Below, piece by piece: positions 58,838-64,000 of a DNA stretch of 64,000 nucleotides. Origin of the DNA: Mucilaginibacter sp. UR6-1 (GTDB lineage Bacteria > Bacteroidota > Bacteroidia > Sphingobacteriales > Sphingobacteriaceae); contig NZ_JAJIWP010000007.1 in NCBI RefSeq assembly GCF_020880975.1, positions 62,001 to 126,000 on the forward strand. Direction: 5' to 3'. Position numbers and translations under genes: made by a program. The first letter of the stretch is position 1; each line of letters begins with the position of its first letter. Below the pieces are notes generated by a model. That model was not told the origin of the DNA and ran no database searches. It saw nothing but the letters and a program-made list of their open reading frames with translations.

Positions 58838-61288
58838 ATGAAAGTCTTAAAATTCGGGGGCACCTCCGTAGGCTCAGTAAGCAGCATAACAACCCTGCTG
58901 CAAATAGTAAAAAACGAGGTTGAGCACGGCGAACGCCCGGTTGTGGTGCTGTCGGCCATGAGCGGGGTTACCAACCTGCTGATCAATATGGCCGAGGCGG
59001 CAGCCAAAGGCAATGAATTTACCGCGCAGCTTGCCGAGCTGGAACGCCGCCACTTTGATGTGGTTAAAAGTTTGCTTGACATTCAAAATCAAAACCCGGC
59101 TTTCACCCGCTTAAAAATTCACTTTAATCAGTTGGAGGAATTGTTGCAGGGCGTACTTACCCTGCGTGAGCTTACCGCAAAAACCCGTGATTTGATTGTG
59201 AGCTATGGCGAACGCTGCTCAACGCTGATGATCAGTAAGATAGCGGCGCAGCACTTTGGCAATGCCTTTTTTGTTGATGCATCCGAAGTATTAAAAACCG
59301 ACAGTGCCTTTGGCAATGCCAGGGTTGATACCGCGCTTAGCGAACTCCTGATCCGCGATCTGTATGCCGGCCATGCTGATAAAGTATTGTTTGTTACCGG
59401 TTTTATTGCCAGTAACGAGGCCGGGCAGATCACTACGCTTGGCCGTGGCGGCAGTGATTATACCGCGGCTATCTTCGGCGCGGCACTCAATGCGCAGGAA
59501 ATACAAATATGGACGGACGTGAACGGTATGATGACCGCCGACCCGCGCATGGTGAAAAAAGCCTTCCCGCTGAGTGAGCTTACTTATACCGAGGCCATGG
59601 AACTATCCTACTTCGGTGCCAAGGTGATCTACCCGCCAACCATGATCCCGGCCTTCCTGAAAAAGATTCCTATCGTTATAAAAAACACTTTCGAGCCGGA
59701 ATTTGCCGGTACGGTTATTCAGCACGAAAGCAAAGCATCAAACCAGCCTATAAAAGGTATATCATCCATCAACAACATCAGCATACTTAACCTGATGGGT
59801 AGTGGCATGGTAGGTAAATCAGGCTTTAGCGGGCGTTTGTTCTCGCTGCTGGCCCGCGAGCAGATCAACGTTATCCTGATCACCCAATCATCATCAGAGC
59901 ATAGCATTACCTTTGCCATACAGCCCGGCGATGCCGTGCGTGCCAAAGCCATTATAGAGCAGGAATTTGAACTGGAGATATTAGCCAACAAACTGGACCC
60001 TATCACCGTTGAAGAAAACCTGGCCATATTAGCCGTAGTTGGCGAAAATATGAAACAAACGCCGGGTGTGTCAGGCAAACTGTTCCATGCGCTGGGCCGT
60101 AATGGTGTAAATGTTAGGGCAATAGCGCAGGGCTCATCCGAGTATAATATCTCGGTGATCATCAGCGAGTACGATTTGGGCAAAGCGCTCAATGCCGTAC
60201 ACGATGCTTTTTTTGTTGACCTGTATAAAACCCTGCATGCCTTTTGCCTGGGTACGGGCAACATCGGCAAAACACTGTTTGCGCAACTTAACGCACATGC
60301 CGGTTTTCTGCTTAACGAGAATGGCATACAGGTAAAGGTGGTGGGCATCAGCAATACCCGTAAAATGATGTTTAATACCAATGGTATTGATCTTGAAAAC
60401 TGGCAACCCGCGCTTGAAGCCAGCACCGATACAGCCAACCTGGGTTTATTTATTGATACCATGAAGAGCATGAACCTGCCCAACTGCGTGTTTATTGATA
60501 ATACGGCAAGCCCGGTTCCGGTAGAGTTTTATGAAGAGGTTTTAAACTCGGCTATATCCGTAGTAACCTGTAATAAAATAGGTAACTCGGGCAGCTACAG
60601 CCGCTACAAAGCCTTTAAGGATGCGGCGCGTACCCGCGGTGTCGACTTTTTTTATGAAACTAACGTGGGTGCAGGTTTGCCTATCATCCGTACGCTGAAA
60701 GATTTGATGAACAGCGGCGACCGCGTGCAACGCATCGAGGCTATCCTGTCGGGTACCATATCATTCATATTTAACCAGTTTAAGGGCGATGCTAATTTTC
60801 ATGATGTAGTTAAACTGGCGCAGGAGAAAGGCTATACCGAACCCGACCCGCGCGATGACCTTCGCGGTACCGATTTTATGCGTAAGATACTGATACTGGC
60901 GCGCGATGCAGGGCATACTTTAGAGGCTGCCGATGTAGATATACAAAGCATACTGCCGCAAGCCTGCCTTGATGCCGCTACGGTTGAAGATTTTTACGCT
61001 GCCCTAAAAGCAGAGGATGCCTATTTCACCAACCTTAAACAACAAGCCGAGGATGGCGGTAAAGTACTACGCTACATAGGCAAGCTGGAGGATGGAAAGG
61101 CATCCATCACCCTGCAAATGGTTGATGAAAACCATCCGTTCTACATGCTGTCGGGTAGTGATAACATCATATCATTCACTACCGACAGGTATAAGGAGCG
61201 CCCGCTGGTAGTAAAAGGCCCTGGTGCGGGTGCCGAGGTAACCGCCGCGGGTGTATTTGCTGATTTGATAAACGTGGGCGCTAATTAG
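58838..61288 (+). CDS. thrA: Bifunctional aspartate kinase / homoserine dehydrogenase I
   Basis: An 816-residue fusion enzyme that performs the first and third steps of the aspartate-to-threonine route. The kinase half starts MKVLKFGGTSVGSVS (the KFGGTSV motif) and has TLGRGGSDYTAAIFGAAL, and YTEAMELSYFGAKVIYP. A regulatory ACT pair follows (~320-460). The dehydrogenase half begins near 467 with the nucleotide fold FCLGTGNIGKTLFAQL, then VVTCNKIGNSGSYSRYK, YETNVGAGLPIIRTLKDLM, ILSGTISFIFNQF and EKGYTEPDPRDDLRGTDF. The stop TAG coincides with the first triplet of a repeat element. It is under control of the upstream attenuator. Confidence 0.98.
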   Translation: MKVLKFGGTSVGSVSSITTLLQIVKNEVEHGERPVVVLSAMSGVTNLLINMAEAAAKGNEFTAQLAELERRHFDVVKSLLDIQNQNPAFTRLKIHFNQLEELLQGVLTLRELTAKTRDLIVSYGERCSTLMISKIAAQHFGNAFFVDASEVLKTDSAFGNARVDTALSELLIRDLYAGHADKVLFVTGFIASNEAGQITTLGRGGSDYTAAIFGAALNAQEIQIWTDVNGMMTADPRMVKKAFPLSELTYTEAMELSYFGAKVIYPPTMIPAFLKKIPIVIKNTFEPEFAGTVIQHESKASNQPIKGISSINNISILNLMGSGMVGKSGFSGRLFSLLAREQINVILITQSSSEHSITFAIQPGDAVRAKAIIEQEFELEILANKLDPITVEENLAILAVVGENMKQTPGVSGKLFHALGRNGVNVRAIAQGSSEYNISVIISEYDLGKALNAVHDAFFVDLYKTLHAFCLGTGNIGKTLFAQLNAHAGFLLNENGIQVKVVGISNTRKMMFNTNGIDLENWQPALEASTDTANLGLFIDTMKSMNLPNCVFIDNTASPVPVEFYEEVLNSAISVVTCNKIGNSGSYSRYKAFKDAARTRGVDFFYETNVGAGLPIIRTLKDLMNSGDRVQRIEAILSGTISFIFNQFKGDANFHDVVKLAQEKGYTEPDPRDDLRGTDFMRKILILARDAGHTLEAADVDIQSILPQACLDAATVEDFYAALKAEDAYFTNLKQQAEDGGKVLRYIGKLEDGKASITLQMVDENHPFYMLSGSDNIISFTTDRYKERPLVVKGPGAGAEVTAAGVFADLINVGAN

Positions 61289-61399
61289 CCCCCTAACCCC
61301 CTGAAGGGGTAACTTAAAATATAATAACATCATGAGTAACGAATTACAGGAAATAGATACAAACAGTGCTTTCACCCCCTTTAGGGGGACGGGGGGCCT
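61286..61399. repeat. Palindromic element with inverted arms spanning the thrA/thrB junction
   Basis: Left arm 61286-61309 (TAGCCCCCTAACCCCCTGAAGGGG) is about 75-80% identical to the reverse complement of the right arm 61373-61399 (CACCCCCTTTAGGGGGACGGGGGGCCT). Each arm also folds on itself (CCCCT/AGGGG). The 63-bp centre contains the thrB start codon. The left end supplies the thrA stop. These C-rich/G-rich arms match a common class of dispersed small repeats in Bacteroidota. Confidence 0.8.
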
Positions 61400-62336
61400 G
61401 ACCGCGGACAGCGTTCACGTTTTTGCACCGGCAACGGTGGCTAACGTAGTTTGCGGGTTTGATGTATTAGGCTTTGCCGTTAACGAGCCCGGTGATGAGG
61501 TGGTTATGCGGGTTACGGATAAGCCCGGCATTACCATCAGCAAAATTACGGGTGATGATGGCAGGCTGCCGCTTGATCCGGCTAAAAACACGGTGAGCGT
61601 GAGCGTGCAGCACTACCTGGATAGTATCGGTCGTGCCGATATTGGGCTGGATATTGAGCTGCATAAAAAAATGCCGATAGGCAGTGGTTTGGGATCGAGT
61701 TCGGCCAGTACAGTGGCGGGTTTGTATGCCATTAAAACCCTGATGGGCGATGACCGCGATCCGATAAACCTGCTGCCCTTTGCTATGAAAGGAGAGGAGA
61801 TGGCTTGCGGGCATGGCCATGCGGATAATGTTGCGCCAGCCCTTTTAGGCGGTTTTGTGCTGATACGCAGCTACGAACCGCTTGATGTGGTACGTTTGCC
61901 GCATCCAAAGGATTTGTGGTGTGCGGTGGTATTTCCGGATGTGGATGTGCCTACCCGCGAGGCAAGGCAGATCATTCGTAACAAAATCAATATGAAGGAT
62001 GCCGTAACCCAGTGGGGTAACATAGCCGGTTTGGTGAGCGGTTTGTTTATGCAGGATATTGACCTGATTGGCCGTAGTATGAAGGATGTACTGGTGGAGC
62101 CCGTACGCTCTATGCTGATCCCCGATTTTTACAAAATGCGTGAAATTGCCATGAGCAGCGGCGCGGTAAGTTTCGGTATATCAGGCTCAGGACCGTCGGT
62201 ATTCGCCTTTACCCGTGATGAGACAACGGCTCAAACCATCACACAAAAATTGCAGCAACACTTAACAGGATTAAAGATCGGCTCCAACACCTACGTATCA
62301 ACCATAAATGATGCAGGGCCGAGGGTAATAGGATAA
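61332..62336 (+). CDS. thrB: Homoserine kinase with repeat-derived N-terminal extension
   Basis: A 334-residue GHMP kinase that phosphorylates homoserine. The enzyme proper starts near residue 28 with VHVFAPATVANVVCGFDVLGFA, and continues with the ATP-binding loop MPIGSGLGSSSASTVAG, GEEMACGHGHADNVAPALLGG and FGISGSGPSVFAF. The first ~27 residues (MSNELQEIDTNSAFTPFRG...) are not normal for ThrB; residues 14-23, FTPFRGTGGL, are encoded by the right arm of a palindromic element. No other ATG, GTG or TTG lies between the element and the FAPATV motif, so the extension must be translated. It follows thrA in the same transcript. Confidence 0.96.
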   Translation: MSNELQEIDTNSAFTPFRGTGGLTADSVHVFAPATVANVVCGFDVLGFAVNEPGDEVVMRVTDKPGITISKITGDDGRLPLDPAKNTVSVSVQHYLDSIGRADIGLDIELHKKMPIGSGLGSSSASTVAGLYAIKTLMGDDRDPINLLPFAMKGEEMACGHGHADNVAPALLGGFVLIRSYEPLDVVRLPHPKDLWCAVVFPDVDVPTREARQIIRNKINMKDAVTQWGNIAGLVSGLFMQDIDLIGRSMKDVLVEPVRSMLIPDFYKMREIAMSSGAVSFGISGSGPSVFAFTRDETTAQTITQKLQQHLTGLKIGSNTYVSTINDAGPRVIG

Positions 62337-62344
62337 AGAATTTA

Positions 62345-62438
62345 GAAATTCGGATTTTCAATTTCGAATTTGATCCCATCCTGGAAGTAAACAATTTAAC
62401 AGCAAATAAATAAATCCGAAATCGAAAATTCGAATTTC
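62345..62438. repeat. Inverted repeat between thrB and thrC
   Basis: The 27-bp arm at 62345-62371 and that at 62412-62438 are inverted copies matching at 24 of 27 positions (e.g. GAAATTCGGATTTTC against the right arm). They are separated by 40 bp. The pair fills the 115-bp gap and would form a long AT-rich hairpin in the thrBC mRNA, without a T-run, so not a normal terminator. Confidence 0.75.
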
Positions 62439-62451
62439 GAAATAATAGGTC

Positions 62452-63756
62452 ATGAAACTATACAGCACCAACAACACATCAGAGAGCGTATCATTTAAAG
62501 AGGCGGTTTTTAACAGTATGCCACAGGATAAGGGTTTATATATGCCGGTAGCTATTCCGCGTTTAAGCGATGAGTTTATCGGTAAACTGGGTGAGCTTAC
62601 TTTGCCCGAGATCGCTTTCGGCGTAGCCAAAAACATATTGGGCGATACCATCCCCGAGGCTGATTTGAAAGCACTGATAGATGATGCCATTAACTTTGAT
62701 GCCCCGGTGGTTGAGCTGGAGGATGATGTGTATGTGCTGGAATTGTTTCACGGCCCGTCATTAGCCTTTAAGGATTTTGGCGCAAGGTTCATGAGCCGGG
62801 TAATGAGCTATTTCTTGCAAGAAGGCGAAAAACAACTGGATGTGTTGGTAGCTACATCCGGCGATACCGGTGGTGCCGTGGCGCTGGGCTTTTTAGGCGT
62901 GCCTAATACCCGTGTTACCATCCTGTACCCTAAAGGCAAGGTAAGCGGCGTACAGGAACAGCAGCTAACCACCAACGGACAAAACATCCGCGCGTTAGAG
63001 GTGGATGGTACTTTTGATGATTGCCAGGCCCTGGTTAAACAAGCCTTTACCGATGCGGAATTAAATACAACCTACCGCCTTACCTCGGCCAACTCCATTA
63101 ACATAGCCCGCCTGATACCGCAAACCTTTTATTACTTCAACGCTTACGCGCAATTGTTGCGCAAGGGCAAAAGCAAGGTAGCCTTTGCCGTGCCAAGCGG
63201 CAACTTTGGCAATATTGGCGCGGGTTTATTAGCCTGGAAGATGGGTTTGCCGGTTGAGCAGTTTATTGCGGCAACTAATGCCAACGATACCGTACCCGCG
63301 TTTTTAAAAACAGGCGTTTATGAGCCAAAGCCATCGGTATCAACCATATCAAACGCGATGGACGTGGGCAACCCAAGCAATTGGGTGCGTATTGCCGATC
63401 TGTTTAAAGGTGACGAAGCGGCATTGAAGCAACTCATCACCGGATACAGCTATAATGATGAGCAAACCGTTGATGCTATTGAAAAGGTGTATGCTGATCA
63501 CCAATATGTGGTTTGTCCGCATACGGCTATTGCCTGGAAGGCTTTAAAGGAGTGGCAGGCAGATCATGCAGAGGTAACAGGCGTTTTCCTGTCAACCGCG
63601 CATCCATGTAAGTTTCCGGATGTAATACCGGCTGATGTGGCTGTGAACATTTCGGTGCCCGAATCCGTTAAACAGCTTGAAGGAAGAGAGAAACAAGCCG
63701 TACAAATGCCGGCCGATTTTGAAAGTTTTAAAGCATACCTGTTAAGCAACGTTTAA
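62452..63756 (+). CDS. thrC: Threonine synthase
   Basis: A 434-residue PLP enzyme that forms threonine from phosphohomoserine. It starts MKLYSTNNTSESVSFKEAV. The PLP lysine is in FHGPSLAFKDFGARFMSR (near residue 105). The phosphate loop is VATSGDTGGAVALGFLG, and FAVPSGNFGNIGAGLLAW and ANSINIARLIPQTFYYF fit the family. The longer N-terminal region and SLAFKDF motif belong to the E. coli-type synthase. Last of thrABC; a lipoprotein gene overlaps its stop by one base. Confidence 0.98.
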   Translation: MKLYSTNNTSESVSFKEAVFNSMPQDKGLYMPVAIPRLSDEFIGKLGELTLPEIAFGVAKNILGDTIPEADLKALIDDAINFDAPVVELEDDVYVLELFHGPSLAFKDFGARFMSRVMSYFLQEGEKQLDVLVATSGDTGGAVALGFLGVPNTRVTILYPKGKVSGVQEQQLTTNGQNIRALEVDGTFDDCQALVKQAFTDAELNTTYRLTSANSINIARLIPQTFYYFNAYAQLLRKGKSKVAFAVPSGNFGNIGAGLLAWKMGLPVEQFIAATNANDTVPAFLKTGVYEPKPSVSTISNAMDVGNPSNWVRIADLFKGDEAALKQLITGYSYNDEQTVDAIEKVYADHQYVVCPHTAIAWKALKEWQADHAEVTGVFLSTAHPCKFPDVIPADVAVNISVPESVKQLEGREKQAVQMPADFESFKAYLLSNV

Positions 63757-64000
63757 TGAAAATAGTACTCCGTTTAGTTCTTGTAAGTTTATTGTTTGTG
63801 ACTTTAGGCTGTAAACAGCAGTTTGACAAGAATAAGTGGAGTGCTAAAAAGGATTGGGATTATCCGCATCGCAACAGCATGTTGAAAGATCTGTTGAAGA
63901 ACCATGAATTAAAAGGTAAACCGCTTAGTGAGGTTACTGATATGCTTGGCGAACCGGATAACCGGGAGGGCAGGCAGATCTATTATGATATTGTGATGAA
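63756..64000 (+). CDS. Small lipoprotein, BamE/SmpA-like motif, 5' part
   Basis: Starts at ATG 63756, overlapping the thrC stop (TAATG), and runs off the window. The 81 visible codons show a lipoprotein signal (LVSLLFVTLGCKQQ), then MLKDLLKNHELKGKPLSEVTDMLGEPDN. The helix-loop with L-x-G-x-x-x-x-x-V-x-x-x-LGEPD is typical of BamE/OmlA-like small lipoproteins. It is translationally coupled to thrC but need not be functionally related. The end of the gene is missing. Confidence 0.72.
   Translation, partial: MKIVLRLVLVSLLFVTLGCKQQFDKNKWSAKKDWDYPHRNSMLKDLLKNHELKGKPLSEVTDMLGEPDNREGRQIYYDIVM

Noticed and set aside
59719..60483. A 254-codon minus-strand open frame inside thrA
   Set aside because: It mirrors thrA codons; the sequence is Ser/Leu/Met-rich as expected from the complement and matches no family.

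Overview
The window is chromosomal DNA of a Bacteroidota bacterium, most likely a Sphingobacteriaceae member close to Mucilaginibacter or Pedobacter. This is inferred from gene content: a GldB gliding lipoprotein, the PorX regulator of the type IX secretion system, a fused LpxC-FabZ protein, a TonB-dependent outer-membrane barrel with a carboxypeptidase-like N-domain, many short lipoproteins, and start-proximal TAnnTTTG promoter boxes with few Shine-Dalgarno sequences. I found no rRNA, tRNA, CRISPR array, prophage or insertion sequence. The window is mostly core genome with one small toxin-antitoxin insertion and several small palindromic repeats.

Layout. 1-3.0 kb: end of pgpA, then heme oxygenase converging on a bacteriophytochrome kinase. 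3.2-9.8 kb: PQQ-type sugar dehydrogenase, a lipocalin-like lipoprotein, gldB divergent from nadE, two small envelope proteins, gpsA. 10-17.9 kb: serS, a frameshifted polysaccharide deacetylase, a TolC/adaptor pair without a pump, pgi, and prfB read through a programmed +1 frameshift. 18-27.5 kb: receiver-like protein, glutaminyl cyclase-yraN-dnaG operon (the primase has lost all four zinc ligands), EamA transporter, asnS, cobalamin-binding-like protein, tilS. 27.5-33.8 kb: OstA/LptA-like protein, TetR-HMA-like-MFS efflux operon, AI-2E family protein, PH-domain protein. 33.8-39.9 kb: efp, a lone ABC ATPase, lpxA, lpxC-fabZ, lpxD and an HD phosphohydrolase, all on the minus strand (lipid A block). 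40-47 kb: porX, an inserted VapBC-type pair, tsaE, alanine dehydrogenase, D-Ala-D-Ala dipeptidase, YihY, a PDZ aspartyl protease. 47-58.6 kb: dtd, MazG-like, DUF4349, comB, gcvT, glycosyltransferase, rnhB, single-domain response regulator, TonB-dependent barrel, rsgA, nitrilase-like amidohydrolase. 58.6-64 kb: the threonine operon thrL-thrA-thrB-thrC and the start of a small lipoprotein gene.

The most notable signals are in the threonine operon. A 21-codon leader rich in Thr and Ile codons precedes a strong terminator, with a 9-nt antiterminator pairing that overlaps the end of the leader: a complete ribosome-mediated attenuator. Between thrA and thrB lies a palindromic element with inverted arms. 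Its first triplet is the thrA stop codon, and its right arm is translated as part of an unusual N-terminal extension of homoserine kinase. Other points of interest are the zinc-less primase, an EF-P with Asn at the modification site, the frameshifted deacetylase, and several genes whose promoter -7 box sits only 3-6 nt before the start codon, suggesting leaderless mRNAs.

Function names rest on motif and family recognition by eye; no database search was run.
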